A DNA stretch of 64,000 nt from Rapana venosa (GCA_028751875.1 CM054140.1:31991393-32055392), one strand, 5' to 3'. Counted from the stretch's first letter, positions 41,617-52,862 are shown. Notes: a model not told the origin generated them from the sequence alone. A program made the numbers and translations.

Positions 41617-42172
41617 AGTTCCCCGAGGGGATGCCAGGGGCCTATCAGTATAAATAGCATCCCCACATTCTGGAAATTCTGTGCTAGAAATTTCCTCTTT
41701 TCTATCACTCTCTTTGTTTCTGCCTTGTTCCTTTTCTTCCTGTCACCTCCTTCTTGTCTATTTTATGCCTTCTTGGTCCATTCTCCTGCCTTTTTTCCAG
41801 AAAGAACTTAAAAGGTAACTATTCTCTCTTGTGCCGAAGTGGGATGGGCTGGGCCTGACTTGTCAGGCGCTTAACAGCAGCGTGACGCATTTTTTCTCTC
41901 ATATCTTCTTAGTCCTTGTAGCTCCTAGCAGAGCATAGGGCCTCAACAGCTCCCTCCACCTTCTCCTGTCTCTGGCAAGGGTCTTGGCCTCTTCCCATGT
42001 CAGGCTGGAGTCTCTCAGCTCACTATGCAGGCTTCTCCTCCAGGTCTGTTTGGGGCGCCCTCTCTTCCTTTTCCCCTGCGGGTTCCACTCGAGCGCTTGT
42101 CGGGTGATGTTGCATTTCACTCATATAACGGACAACAATAGTTGCTGTCTGAGCGTTCGATGAAGAAGAATC
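41617..42172 (+). repeat. Dispersed repeat H, copy 3, split by a LINE insertion
   Basis: CCCCGAGGGGATGCCAGGGG, CAGTATAAATAGCATCCCCA, CTTGGTCCATTCTCCTGCC and TTGTCAGGCGCTTAACAGCA are followed by the inserted segment 41905-42126. The rest of repeat H (ACGGACAACAATAGTTGCTG, TGAAGAAGAA) follows. It has the same order as 12133-12558. Confidence 0.75.
41905..42126 (-). mobile_element. LINE 3' end inserted in repeat H, 7-bp TSD
   Basis: CTCATAT at 41898-41904 and 42120-42126 flanks 215 bases absent from the other repeat H copies. The minus strand reads ITRQALEWNPQGKRKRGRPK, QTWRRSLHSELRDSSLTWEE and AKTLARDRRRWRELLRPYAL, the C-terminal tail of a non-LTR retrotransposon polymerase. It is a 5'-truncated insertion, typical of target-primed reverse transcription. 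Confidence 0.75.
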
Positions 42173-42827
42173 GTTTACAGAACAAATGCATTAAATTGAT
42201 GGTCTATTCTTGATCTAACTCCCTGAACAGTCATTGGGACACAGACCTCAGTGCAGTGTGTCTAATGGTACTGAGAGGTGACCATTCCTCTCTTAAATAG
42301 TCCATCCCTCTCCATGTTGAAATCGCAACCATACCACCAGCCGCCACATGCCTTCACTGTTATGAATGAGGGATGACATTTTGACATGCTCAAAATATGC
42401 TTGCACCTTTACAGTCCCCAATTAATTTTTATAATCTCATCTGATGGAAGGACTTGCAGAGTAACACGTTTGGAGCCAGAGTAACTCCAGTAGGAAAAAA
42501 ATCCTCCCTCAAGGAAAAATAGTGATGACTGATCTCCCACTGCCTTTAGATTATGTCCCATCAGGATGCTTGTGATCAAATCACTAAACTAAGCTGCCTC
42601 TGGCTTCTTTTGCAATTATCAGGTATTTCAAAAAGAAGGAACGCTTTTAGCAAAATGTAAAACGTGCAAGAGGACAATTCAGTGACCATGATAAATAACT
42701 TCCTAGTAAACAATCTAATTAAGGCTTTCAGAGGGAGAACAAAATGATTGTTATCATTTACAAGATGAGTAACTCATAGATAGGGAAACATGACGCACAC
42801 TTGTACACATCACTGCACACACATTTA

Positions 42828-43205
42828 CATTGGGGGGAATAGCCTAGTGGTTAGAGGGTTGTTTTGTGATCAAGCCACCTTGGAGGTACCTGATTTAAGG
42901 GATTTTACCCCAAGTTAACCTCAGTGGTGACAAACTCCACTTGCCCAAGTGTCTTTAGGACGACTATAAACCGAGGCCTAGTGTGGAACACACAGAGAAC
43001 ATCTTGTGCACACATTAAAAACCAGTCCCACCTTTCAGAAGAGTTGAGTCCTTTTGTGCTGGAACAGATGGCATTTTTGAAAACAAAAACATGCACGCAG
43101 GCGTGTAGACACTTTCCCCAGGGTTGGAGTGCGGCTACCTTATTGGTGGGTTAAAACGGGTGGCATACGAAAAATGGCGCCACTGGTAGGCCGTAAACCT
43201 CTGAT
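42828..43205 (+). mobile_element. SINE-B copy with module T
   Basis: GGGGGGAATAGCCTAGTGGT carries the A box. The body has diverged SINE-B blocks (AAACCGAGGCCTAGTG, ACATCTTGTGCACACATTAA). Module T follows at 43110: GGTTGGAGTGCGGCTACC, TTATTGGTGGGTTAAAACGG. Confidence 0.7.
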
Positions 43206-44560
43206 ATTTAGATCTACTAATAATCATAACAAATGGAATTTATATAGGGCTGAATCTTGTAAAGCAACAAATCGAAGTGCTTACAATCAAATAATTTACA
43301 CATGTAATCAATCATCTATGAATAAAATAAAACATCAATATCGCACACACACACACACACATACGTGTGCACAGCATGCTTATGCAGGGTGATGGGGGTG
43401 GCTGTTGCAGAGTATGGATAGATTATGAGGGGTAAGATCTTAAGAAGGAAATAAATACGTTTTGAGGCAGGATTTGAAAGTATGAATGTGGGCTTTTGGC
43501 AAAGAGACCGAGGGAGGTCATTCCAGGTGGATGTACCACACAATTTAATAGAGAAAGAGCAACGGCCAACAGTATGTTGTTTGAATCTCGATGTTGGAAA
43601 GCACAGAGTATCTGCAGCTGAATGAAGAGAACGAATGGAGTGTAGGAGCATCTACATACAGGCTTATGGGAAATGACCAATGGAAAGAGATGAAGGTGGA
43701 ATATAGAAGAACTGACACCACCACCAGCACAGTCCAGAAGAAGGGAAACACCAAAGAAAAGACAGAAGACTACCCAACAAGAGAGAGAAAAACAGAGTAA
43801 TGCATGCTCAATTCATGTCCATCACATTAGCAATAAAAAAATATGTTAAAAAAGCAAAGAATCCCACTTCAGTACTCTTAGCCTCGGAGTGTGGTCTCAT
43901 GACTTTGTAGTTGCACAATGGAAAAACTGAAAATCTGATCTAAAAAAACAAAAAAAGAATGGAGTGTAGGCCTACAGGTGAAGACAGAAGAGGTAAGAGG
44001 GTACAGATTTGTGGAGACATTTGAAGTAGAAAGTATTAATCTTGTAGCCTATTTCACTCTTTGTGTGACAGGCAGCCAATGAAGAGATTGCAAGAGAAGA
44101 GTGATGTGCTCTGATTTTTGTTCTTTCTTAGGACTAGTCGGGCTGCAGAGTTTGGTGTTTTGTATGTGTTGAAGGGAGTGGATGGACGATGCTGGTAGAC
44201 CAGCTGAAAGATAATTACAGCAGTCCAAACGTGAAGAGATGAGAGATGTGACAAGTTTGGATGTTGCATCAGTGGACAGATACTTGTGTATGGCACTTAT
44301 TGGCTCTCATTGATTATAGCAGTACTGGCAGGTCTGGGTGTTGAATTTTTGCATAGAGTGTGTTGTTGATAACAACACGTAGATATTTCACAGAGCTGGA
44401 CAGACAGACTGAAGTATTGCCAAATTCTATTGAAGTTGTAGAGAAGAAGGAAAGTTTATGTTTGGTCCAAATGAGCATGGCTTCTAGCTGAAGAATGAAA
44501 AAAAATGCATTCGGACACTCATATAACATATGATAGACAGCAGGTTTGATGCTTACTGAA
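43206..44560 (-). mobile_element. 5'-truncated LINE with reverse transcriptase remnants and nested insert
   Basis: On the minus strand, from right to left, three decayed polymerase blocks occur in the expected order. At about 44500-44380: LEAMLIWTKHKLSF and IEFGNTSVCLSSSVKYLRVV. At 44296-44054: NSAARLVLRKNKNQS and LFIGCLSHKE (the usual 'QN.AARL...LHWLPV' region). At 43651-43430: SRFKQHTVGRCSFSIKL, GTSTWNDLPRSL. The last is the standard 'FS..AP..WN.LP' C-terminus of CR1/L2/Jockey-type LINEs. The 3' UTR ends in GCTTTACAAGATTCAGCCCT, ATATAAATTCCATT and a TAATAGT remnant. A separate retroelement interrupts it at 43647-43956. Confidence 0.75.
43647..43956 (+). mobile_element. Poly-A retroelement nested in the LINE, 14-bp TSD
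   Basis: GAATGGAGTGTAGG at 43633-43646 is repeated at 43957-43970. The 310 bases between end TTTGTAGTTGC, GAAAATCTGATC, TAAAAAAACAAAAAA. The same 3' end occurs at 10885-10950. The LINE frame resumes after the second duplication. Confidence 0.8.
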
Positions 44561-44578
44561 CAAATAGTTATAGGCTGA

Positions 44579-44582
<4 letters not shown>

Positions 44583-44613
<31 letters not shown>

Positions 44614-44765
44614 CACACACACACACACACACGGGCGTGTGCGTGATCGCGATAAACTGATACTTCCTTAATTGCGCATTCACACACACATACACACACA
44701 CACACGAGGGGTGGGGATGGGGACACACACACACACACACGAGGGGGGAGGGGGGGGGGGGGGGT
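44583..44765. repeat. (CA)n blocks and poly-G
   Basis: CA units at 44583-44632, 44684-44706 and 44724-44741, then G-rich to 44765. Confidence 0.93.
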
Positions 44766-45084
44766 TAGATGTGGTACTACATCTAAATAATGATGTGTTC
44801 ATAGTAAAACGGCAGGACAGTTTGTGGACTTCAAATATGTGCAGCTTACGCCTCCCACAGATTTATCTTACGCCTTTCAGTCTGGACATTCAGAGAACTA
44901 CATGCATCAGCCATACTACACACTATCTAAAGTGGTACACGCACGTCCAGCCCGGTAGGCAAATTTGAGTGTAAAGAGGACAGTGCCTTCAGGAGGGGAA
45001 ATCTCAAGGGGGCGGAGTAGGAGGGAATAGGGAGGGTGGGGATGGAAAGAAACCCACCACAGTAACTACTCTTGTCCACATACA

Positions 45085-45190
45085 CCCCCCCCCCCCCCCC
45101 TGACTATCTCCCTCCTTTCCCTACAGTCTACCTCCTCCTCCCTCCACCTACACCACCCCCCAAACCGAAATACCACCTTCACCCACCCAC
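45085..45190. repeat. C-rich low-complexity tract
   Basis: CCCC and CCT/CCA-rich sequence about 420 bases upstream of the laminin ATG. It may lie in the promoter region, but no defined motif is claimed. Confidence 0.7.
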
Positions 45191-45611
45191 CCTCAAACAA
45201 CGTGCAGCTCGTTCAGCATGGAGTTCAACAGAGTTTGCAGACGGCCAAACCAACACAAAGTAAACGCAGGGGTAGGGAGGGTTTAGTCCAGCGCTGTGCC
45301 GGCGCGAGTCTATGAATGTCATGTGTACAAAAGAGCTCCGCGGTGCAAAGGGATCGTATTTCAGTGTTCGTTATACACCAGTTGTCACATTAACGTTTTA
45401 AATCAGGCGGAAATAAACCGTGTTGACGAGCACCGATTCATCCTTTCACCCCTTCCTGAGGGAAATGCACCCAGCCGACAAGAGGGCAAGCCCACTTGAC
45501 CCCCCAGCCAGCAGCTTCTGTGCCGATCATCCCGGCTCTGCAGCAGACGACTCAGTGAATGCTGAGATGGCGAGTCGGGAGAGAGGTCCTCCCGGTGTTA
45601 CACACTTGACC

Positions 45612-45977
45612 ATGGCGCGGCTTTTGTGTTTTCATACATTGACTTGCATGTTGTTGGCAGTGGCTGTGAAAGGACAAGTGCTAACGCCGCCGTATTTCAA
45701 TTTGGCTCAGGGGAGAAATATATCGGCCACAGCCACGTGCGGTGAAGATGTTCCGAACGAACTTTTTTGCCGTTTGACTGGAGCAACAGGTCGGGAAGAT
45801 CAGACGACGAGAGATGTGATCCGCGGACAGTCGTGTGACTACTGCAACGCTGGCATCGGCCGACAGGACCACAGGCCACAATACGCAACGGACGGCACGG
45901 AAAAGTGGTGGCAGAGCCCTCCCTTGTCCAGGGGTGTACAGTACAACCAAGTCAACCTAACCGTTCATTTGGGACAG
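45612..45977 (+). CDS. LAMA5: Laminin subunit alpha, first coding exon (alpha-3/5 type; partial gene)
   Basis: Laminin alpha chains are secreted basement-membrane glycoproteins; the N-terminal LN domain drives network assembly. The ATG at 45612 (TTGACCATGG, a strong start context) opens MARLLCFHTLTCMLLAVAVK-G, a good signal peptide. QVLTPPYFNLAQGRNISATA, TCGEDVPNELFCRLTG, GQSCDYCNAG, YATDGTEKWWQSPPLSRGVQ and YNQVNLTVHLGQ follow, ending at CAG|GTAGGT in phase 0 (122 codons). The start of the LN domain with TCGE..., C..C, DGT.KWWQSPPLS and L.LGQ is diagnostic for laminin alpha. QVLTPPYFNLA and SPPLSRG match the alpha-5/alpha-3 branch as I know it. An in-frame ATG at 45567 would add 15 residues before the signal core and is less likely. 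The next exon (VFHVAYV-type) was not found up to 64000. Confidence 0.92.
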
Positions 45978-46044
45978 GTAGGTTTGTTTACAGTGTGCAT
46001 TTTGTCTGCAAGTGTATGTTTGTCTGTCTGTGAGCCACCCACAG

Positions 46045-46140
46045 TATTACTACCACCCCCCCCTCCCCCCCCCCCTGCACCATCAGTCTCTCCTCTCCTA
46101 CCCCCCCCCCCCCCCCTTCCCCCCCCCCCCTCCCTCTCAT
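46045..46140. repeat. C-rich low-complexity tract
   Basis: Runs of C with T/A interruptions. Read in the exon frame it gives a spurious polyproline extension beyond the laminin donor. Confidence 0.85.
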
Positions 46141-46408
46141 CCCTTCTCTCTTTGTTCCTCTATCTGATTTCCCCGCCCATCCCCCCCACCACACTGTTCC
46201 TTCTATCTCTGTATCTTGCACCGCCCTGTACCCCCTTACATGAACCCTCCCTTCCCCACCCCTGCTGTGTGTCAAGTCATGCCAAGTCAAGTCAAATTTT
46301 TATTTCCAGATGGTACATTAAATAAGCAATGCATTTGCTTGTGTGTGTGTGTGTGTGCACCTTGTTTTTGTGTGTGGGCGTGCGTGGGTGGGCATGGGAG
46401 TGCATGTA

Positions 46409-46560
46409 GCGCCCATCTCCTCTCCCTCTCTGCTTCTTCCTTCCCTGACCCTAAGTAGGCCAGGTACCCATTTACAGCTGGGTGAACTGGGGGACCGTAC
46501 TGAAGCTAAGGCATGCAAACGGTCACCCCTCCATTTGGTAACCATGCTTGATGCTGCTTA
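46409..46560 (-). mobile_element. SINE-C copy 2, head-truncated
   Basis: On the minus strand it starts TTAAGCAGCATCAAGCATGG, TTACCAAATGGAGGGGTGAC (5S-like part). It continues CCGTTTGCATGCCTTAGCTT, CAGCTGTAAATGGGTACCTG as in 15471-15748. The tRNA-like A box part is missing. Confidence 0.75.
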
Positions 46561-46589
46561 ATATCCTGTCATCATACTACAATGTCATA

Positions 46590-46995
46590 GGAGGGGGATG
46601 AGATGGTGGTTAGAGGGTTGTGCTTGTGATCTGAGGATACAGGATCAATCCCAGGTTTCAGTTACCACCAAGAGGCCCATTTATTTTAAGTGGATTTTTT
46701 CCCCCTTGAGTTAACATCTGTGCCTACTCCACGCCCCTGAAAGTTCTTCAGATGAGATTACATAGTAAAAACCAAGGTTCTCTGTGTGAACAAACTCTGA
46801 ACATCCTGTGCACATGTTAAAACTAGTTCTGTCTTTTGGAAAAGGCCATTGTGTGCTGATGGGAACAGATGACAGAATCTTAAAAATGCCTGCACACTGG
46901 TGTGATAACACATCATCCCTGAAGTTGGAATGCAGCCACCTTAATGGTGGGCAAAAAAACGGGGTGAACCTTGACCTGTAGCCGAGGAATGCAAC
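46590..46995 (+). mobile_element. SINE-B copy with module T
   Basis: GGGGGATGAGATGGTGGTTA, a B-box-like AGGATCAATCCCAGG, body blocks GAGTTAACATCTGTGCC and AAGTTCTTCAGATGAGATTA, and then module T at 46915 (AAGTTGGAATGCAGCCACCT, TAATGGTGGG). It is diverged. Confidence 0.7.
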
Positions 46996-47824
46996 AAAAC
47001 AACAAAAAACAAAAACAAAAAACCACTAAAAACACACATAAAAGAAATGAGAAAAGATTTTTGTTCCAGAATAAAAACTTAAGAGATGTTTGGCTCTTTA
47101 GAAAAAAAAATTCAATACAAATTTTAAAAGTCCAAAACCCTGTCTGCAGTTTGAAAATAGGACACTTGAAGGTGTCTCTAGGGAAAACCCCCCCAACTTC
47201 CCTTGAAGTAGAGCTGTTGATTAACAACACATTAACCCCCCTCCCCCCTTTATTTTAAAAGCAAAGCAAAGCAAAACAAAAAAACCGTTTTACCCTGAGG
47301 ATCTTCAGTTCATTTGTCACATCTGTAAAGGTTCTGATCCTAAGAAGAGGTACAGAGGGCCGGGTTGTGTCCCCTTATGAAATAGTCTATGTGAATAGTC
47401 ATTGTGTGGTTGGATGGAAGAGAGAATTTAACCTAAAGACCCTTTTCATGCCGTAAGGCAGACCTTCATCCCTTCATCCACCGAGCATTGGCACAGCCTA
47501 CAATATAAACAGAAACTTCATCTGATCACTTCTTTGAAGTCTGTTGAGTATTGTTTGGGGTTGAGGTGAAACAGAAAGGGCGGGCTGTTTGTTGCCTGGT
47601 GCTTTGAAATAGAAATGTGACAGTTAAAAACCAAATACTTTGCCTGTTTATGCTTTGCAAAGTCTTGTTATTCTAAATGTAGGTCATTCTTTGTAAGATG
47701 GGTTTTGGATGTAGTCTGTTCTGTTAATAAATTAATGTAATGAAGTGAAAAAAATGTGTTCATAGGTGATTGTGATACATACTAATGAGCATACAGATAC
47801 ATCTCTCATTCTCTGTCTCAATTG

Positions 47825-47926
47825 TCTCTGTGTCTCTTTCCAACAACAATACCCTATAGAAACAGTGGAAAGCTATCTCTGTGTCTCTTTCCAACAACAA
47901 TACCCTATAGAAACAGTGGAAAGCTA
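47825..47926. repeat. 51-bp tandem duplication
   Basis: TCTCTGTGTCTCTTTCCAAC ... GAAACAGTGGAAAGCTA occurs twice in tandem without change (47825-47875 and 47876-47926). Confidence 0.93.
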
Positions 47927-49450
47927 TACAAGATACAGTCTGTGTGTGGGTGTGTGTCACCGTCTCCATCTATCTGTCTGTCTGCTTGCCTGTTTTTAGT
48001 TTAATTTTTTGAAAGCGTGGCAAGATACATCATAATGTTTGGCAGTGTTACTCTTATCCCTTTTTCCTCTTTGTTTCTGCTCACTGTGTCTCTATCCTTC
48101 TGTGTGGCGCCCCCCCTCCCCCTTTTTTTTTTATAAAAAGAATAACACCCACCCAGTATATAGTGGAAACCTGAGCAAGCTTCAGCAAAAATATACATGC
48201 AAGACACAGGGAAATAACTATGCAGTGTAGGAGAGGAAAAGGGAAAAAGGAAGCAGCATCCTCACAGTGCTAATTGCTCCACAGATGATTTCCTCTGAGC
48301 TGTGTGGAGGGAATGTGGAACATGTGGAAGGGAGCCATTGCATGCTTCCTCCCTCTAGGGGCTGGCTGCCTGTCTGGCTGTCTGTACTGCTAGGCTAGGC
48401 CTAGCTAGCTGTTCTGTGCCAGTGTGTCAGGATGCTGAGCTGGCATGGCACTAGCTTGGGAAATGGAGGGAAATACCACAGGCGCTTGACAGTGGGTCTA
48501 GTGTTAGCTTTGGTGTTCTTTGAAGAAATCAGCATTTAGAGTTAGCTTTTGATTTATATATATATTCTTTGAAGAAAACAGCATAGGTGTTTATCTGAAG
48601 CTGAATGAATGGTGGGAAATGGGATTGTCATATATAAGTATTTGCTTTTTTTTTTTTTTAAACCATACAGAAGGCAACAGGATGTGTTTGAAAGAATATG
48701 TCAGAAAGTTGTTTTTTTTAAATAGTAATATGTTCTTTGTTATAGCCAGCATTGATATTGAATTTTAGGAATGATGGAAAAGAGTGTACATATTTTAGAT
48801 TTTTTTATTTTCATTTTTGTTTATTCATTTTTCAATAAATAGTACTTAGGATTTGAAATCAGGCACCCATGAAATGAGTGAGATATGCACATGAGAATGT
48901 ATAGATCTATTATTAAGGTCTATGTTTGAAATAATGGGCATTGGTCAATTGGTGGAAAAGGTCTTTCCATGACCTTTGGGTTTTTCATGTCATCAGGAGA
49001 CTTTTCACTGGAAAAATGGGGACAAAGCTGAAATATATTATTTTAAAAGTTTTGTGTCTTTATTTCTTGCCTCGTGAGATATGATTATGAGGTGTGTCAG
49101 TATGTGTTGCAAATGCTGGGAGGCTGTATTGCGTTTTTTATTTTCTTGGTTTTATCAGTCAAAATGGCATTGGTTTGAGTCATCAAATCGTAATGAGCCA
49201 ATCTTTAAAGAATATTGGTATTGATATGAACAAGCTTTAGATTCCTCTTTGTTTCTGTTGGTAAGATGGGTAGTTTTGATGAAAAAAAAAGATAAAAAAG
49301 GAAGCTACTCCATGTAAACTGAAGGTTGGTTACATTGATCATTTTACTATGTATCAAAGGTGAGCAGAGAAGAGAATGAGACATTCAGTACAAATTGCAC
49401 ATTCTTGCTTATTTCCTGTTTGAAAGAGACTTTTGGTACTTTACTTGCAC

Positions 49451-49607
49451 AATGACATAGAAAGTGTTCTGGTGAAAGTCTTAGACAAAAGTTAAATAAA
49501 AATCCCTTTAAAAAAATGAGACAGGCTACTGCAGTCTTCCGGTAAAAGTCTTAGAACACAGTTTTAAAATTAAAAAAAATCCCTAAAAAAAATGAGAGGG
49601 GCTACAG
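49451..49607. repeat. Imperfect tandem duplication, about 75 bp
   Basis: GGTGAAAGTCTTAGACAAAA ... AATCCCTTTAAAAAAATGAG, then GGTAAAAGTCTTAGAACACA ... AATCCCTAAAAAAAATGAG. Confidence 0.75.
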
Positions 49608-50100
49608 TATAAGATAAATACTGACCAAGAATATTTCCCTTTTGCATCAAGAATTGCACTTCCCTGTTGCATTTCTTTGCCTATAGTTAAATGAGCATCA
49701 TTACAGAATGAACACTGGACTTGACCTGACCTGGTTTTCCCTGAGGAGTGGTGGTACGCTGCACTGACTGAATTAATCAGGTAGTGTTGTGGGCATTTGA
49801 ATCTGGCAGAGCCCACCCTCTTGCTCCAGATGCATCAGGACTGGGTATTGTTGTGTCATCCATACCACAGACCATAGCTAGCATGTGATGTGGATGACAA
49901 AACGCTATCTGCCTCTGTAAAATAATCATCACAGAACAACTTTAGTTTGGGTCTAACAGGAATTTATGTGGACTATTTTTGGGGTCACAGATTTAAAAAA
50001 AAGACAAGCATCATTCTGGTAGCGAATTATATATAATTATATAATGTATTTTTTATGCATGTATAATACATTTCAGCTATTCGTTTTACATAATGATAAT

Positions 50101-50212
50101 CCCTGAACTTGGCTGAAGTCAGAATAAGGCTACTTTAATGGTGGGGGGAAATGGTTGCATACACAACATCTCACCATTGGTGAACCTCAAGGTTTGGTCC
50201 AGGAATGAAAAA
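50101..50212 (+). repeat. SINE tail module T copy
   Basis: AACTTGGCTGAAGTCAGAAT, AAGGCTACTTTAATGGTGGG, ATGGTTGCATACACAACATC, TCACCATTGGTGAACCTCAA. Confidence 0.6.
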
Positions 50213-50279
50213 TATATAAATATATATAATCATAATAGTGCCTTTGACTCCAGCAGATAGGGATTGGGAGGAGGTGGGA

Positions 50280-50325
50280 GGTGGGGGGGGGGGGGGGGGG
50301 GGGGAGATGGAGGGGGAGATAGGGG
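50280..50325. repeat. G-rich tract
   Basis: More than 20 consecutive G from 50284, then GGA-rich sequence. Confidence 0.9.
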
Positions 50326-50458
50326 AGAGGATGATTTAAGCAGCACTGACTGCAAGGAGGCTGTGTGTAGTATACAGCTGGAGGGAGATAGTCACTGAGG
50401 TGAGGCTAGACCCTGCTGGTTTTCTGTGGTGGGCTGAAGCTGGAGGGAAGAGGCTGAT

Positions 50459-50486
50459 GTGTGTGTGTGTGTGTGTGTGTGTGTGG
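50459..50486. repeat. (GT)n microsatellite
   Basis: About 13 GT units. Confidence 0.93.
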
Positions 50487-50659
50487 TGTGTATCAGAGGT
50501 GTTGATAAGCAGAAGGAGAGGAATGGAATGTCTTTTTTTTTTAAAGTGGTCTGCATGGAAAGCACAAACTTATCACTGTGGGCTGAGTTTGTGTTGGCTC
50601 ACAGGCAGGCAGGGCATACAGGCAGACAGACACATGCACTGTACAGTCATGCATAGGCA

Positions 50660-50975
50660 TAACACACATGCATGCACGCACGCACACATGTGTACACACA
50701 CAAACACACACACACTCTCACTCACTCACTCACTCACTTGCATGCACGTACACATGCACGCATGTGCACACATGTGTGGTGCACACAGGCACAAGCACAC
50801 ACACATGCGCACGTGTGTGCATGCACACACATCTCTCTCTCTCACTCACTCACTCACATATGCACGCATGTGCACACACGCGTGGTCCACACACGCTCAA
50901 ACACACACACACAAGCGCACGTGCACAGACACACATGCACACACACGCACACACACGTACATGCACACACAGAGT
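50660..50975. repeat. Long CA-rich region with inverted GTGCA/TGCAC units
   Basis: CA repeats are interspersed with CACTCACT and self-complementary TGCACGCATGTGCACA-type words, in two similar halves (50665-50800 and 50805-50960). Confidence 0.88.
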
Positions 50976-51104
50976 CTATGTCTGATTGTCTTCACTTATG
51001 ATCTCACTGTTTCCCTTTTCTTTCTTTGAACTTTCTCTTGCCTTTTCTGAGTATCTCTTTGAGCTCTGTGTCTCTGTGTGTTATTTTATTTATTTATTCA
51101 TTTT

Positions 51105-51262
51105 ATTCTTTTATTTCGAGGATAATGGAATAAGCATTCATGTGCTTTTTTTCATCCAGTCCCTGTGTGTGTATACAGTTTTGTAAATTTTGTTATCCAT
51201 TCCCACCGGCACACAATGGCCTACTCTCGGAAAAGCAGAACGGGTTTTAACATGTGCGCAAG
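51105..51262 (-). mobile_element. SINE-B 3' fragment
   Basis: On the minus strand: ATGTGCGCAAG, AGTAGGCCATTGTGTGCCGG, GTGGGAATGGATAACAAAAT, TGCTTATTCCATTATCCTCG, AAATAAAAGAATAAAATG. Microsatellites abut it on the right. Confidence 0.82.
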
Positions 51263-51269
51263 ATGTTCT

Positions 51270-51302
51270 CTGTGTGTGTGTGTGTGCAGTTGTTGTGCAT
51301 GT

Positions 51303-51334
<32 letters not shown>

Positions 51335-51560
51335 GCGAGCGACACATGCGTTGGTGTGTGTGTGTGTGCATGTATGTATGTACGTATACATGTACATACG
51401 TATGTATGTATGTATAGTATGTATACATGTATGTATGTATGTATTCTGTGTGCGCATGTATGTATGTATTGTGTGTTGTAGTGTGTGTAGTTTGTGTGTG
51501 GATGTGTGTGGTGTGTGTGTGTGTGTGGATGTGTTGTTGTGTGCGTGTGTGTGTGTTGTA
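51270..51560. repeat. (GT)n and (GTAT)n microsatellite region
   Basis: GT units at 51270-51335 are followed by ATGT/ATAC units (51368-51445) that are partly self-complementary, then GT again to 51560. Confidence 0.93.
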
Positions 51561-52123
51561 TGAAGTTTACCTGAAACAAAAAAATCTCCATTACTTCAGA
51601 TCATTTAAAAAATGTTTTTTGTAAGGCTTCTTAAGATATGCTCCTCATTACCTGACAAATCAATGCTCCTCAGGTCTGAAGGTAATTATGCTAATGATGG
51701 CAGACCCTTAAAAGGTCACAGTTGAGAAGTAATTGGCTTTAGCATAAATTATGAATGTCAGTGGATGTGTGCAGGCCTGACGTAAATTCATTCTGAATTA
51801 AATGCAGAATCATGCAGTAATAATTATGAATTGAAAATGTGGAGTGAGTTTGTACTGCTTGTGTTCTCATTCAGCCGAACATTATTAATTAAGAGTAGTA
51901 ATTGTATCATTTTCCAGACCAGACTTCTTGTTCTTATGAAAGCTTTTGTTTATCATTCTGTCTTTGGTTTTATGAAGAAGCTAAAAAAAAATCTCTATGG
52001 GTTTTTGTTATGGTATAACTGATGAAAATGACTATTTGTACATTTTTACAGTTATTAAAATGTTTTAGTCCGTCAAATCTCAGTAGCGTTGATTTAGGAA
52101 TGTTTTGTGAGATTCTCAGCACT

Positions 52124-52142
52124 TACCCCCCCCCCCCCCCCT
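52124..52142. repeat. Poly-C tract
   Basis: About 17 C. Confidence 0.9.
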
Positions 52143-52725
52143 CTTCATGTTCATTATTTTGTACTAATTATAGTAACAACAGATGTGGCTGAGCATGTCA
52201 CTTATCCCTCCCCGTCCCACGCTTTTCTTCTTTTAAAAAAAAATTTTTTTTTTGGGAAGCCAATCAGATACAAATTTACTTTAAATACTTACTGATCTGA
52301 CAATTGATCTTGTAACTTAATCTATCATCCTCGTGAAATAAAATTGCATTTGTGCTGGACTTCTTTTGGTGATCAAGAACTCAAGCCCATGGAAAAGATT
52401 TGCAGAGAAAATTTGGCATCCATTCTAGTCATTCAGGAGAAAAGCTGTGATGTCCATGTCCAAACCTACCAGAGAACCTCCATCCATGGTATAACTGTCA
52501 TTGCATATTAATTTTTAATCTCAAAGCAAAATAACAGGAGTTTGTAGTGGAGTTTATTCTGACCAAGCATTCCAAGCAGAAGATCTCATCATTGTTGTTG
52601 TTGTTGTCTTTTTAAAATCTTATTCATAGCCTGGTTCTATGACTTTGTTTCATCAGCAACTCTGAGGTTCATTCGCTTCCATCTGTGGTTTCCTTTGTTG
52701 CATGTGGATGAAAAAAATGAGGATG

Positions 52726-52862
52726 GAGTAAGTCCTGCAAAATAATTAAGCATAACAAAAAATAAATGTTGGTGCTGTTTTGTCTTCTCCTTTGAGTAAG
52801 TCCTGCAAAATAATTAAGCATAACAAAAAATAGATGTTGGTGCTGTTTTTGTCTTCTCCTTT
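52726..52862. repeat. 68-bp tandem duplication
   Basis: GAGTAAGTCCTGCAAAATAA ... GCTGTTTTGTCTTCTCCTTT occurs twice (52726-52793 and 52794-52862) with one substitution and one extra T. Confidence 0.93.

Larger units (their letters stand above)
37321..45611. other. Intergenic region between DEK and the laminin gene
   Basis: It contains a piggyBac derivative, LINE remnants, SINEs and repeat H, listed separately. I see nothing identifiable in 37321-37856, 39318-40594, 40935-41616 and 42175-42827, which are AT-rich with no coding signal. Confidence 0.6.

Noticed and set aside
45978..46325. Extension of the laminin frame beyond 45977 to a 301-codon ORF
   Set aside because: Past the CAG|GTAGGT donor it becomes polyproline and leucine-rich sequence from a C-rich tract. 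The family continues with VF-VAYV-type sequence, so this is intron read-through.
47825..48004. 60-codon plus-strand frame with SLCLFPTTIPYRNSGK twice
   Set aside because: Results from a 51-bp tandem duplication in intron sequence; no start or splice context.
50400..51029. 209-codon His/Thr/Cys-rich plus-strand frame
   Set aside because: Entirely CA/GT microsatellite translation.
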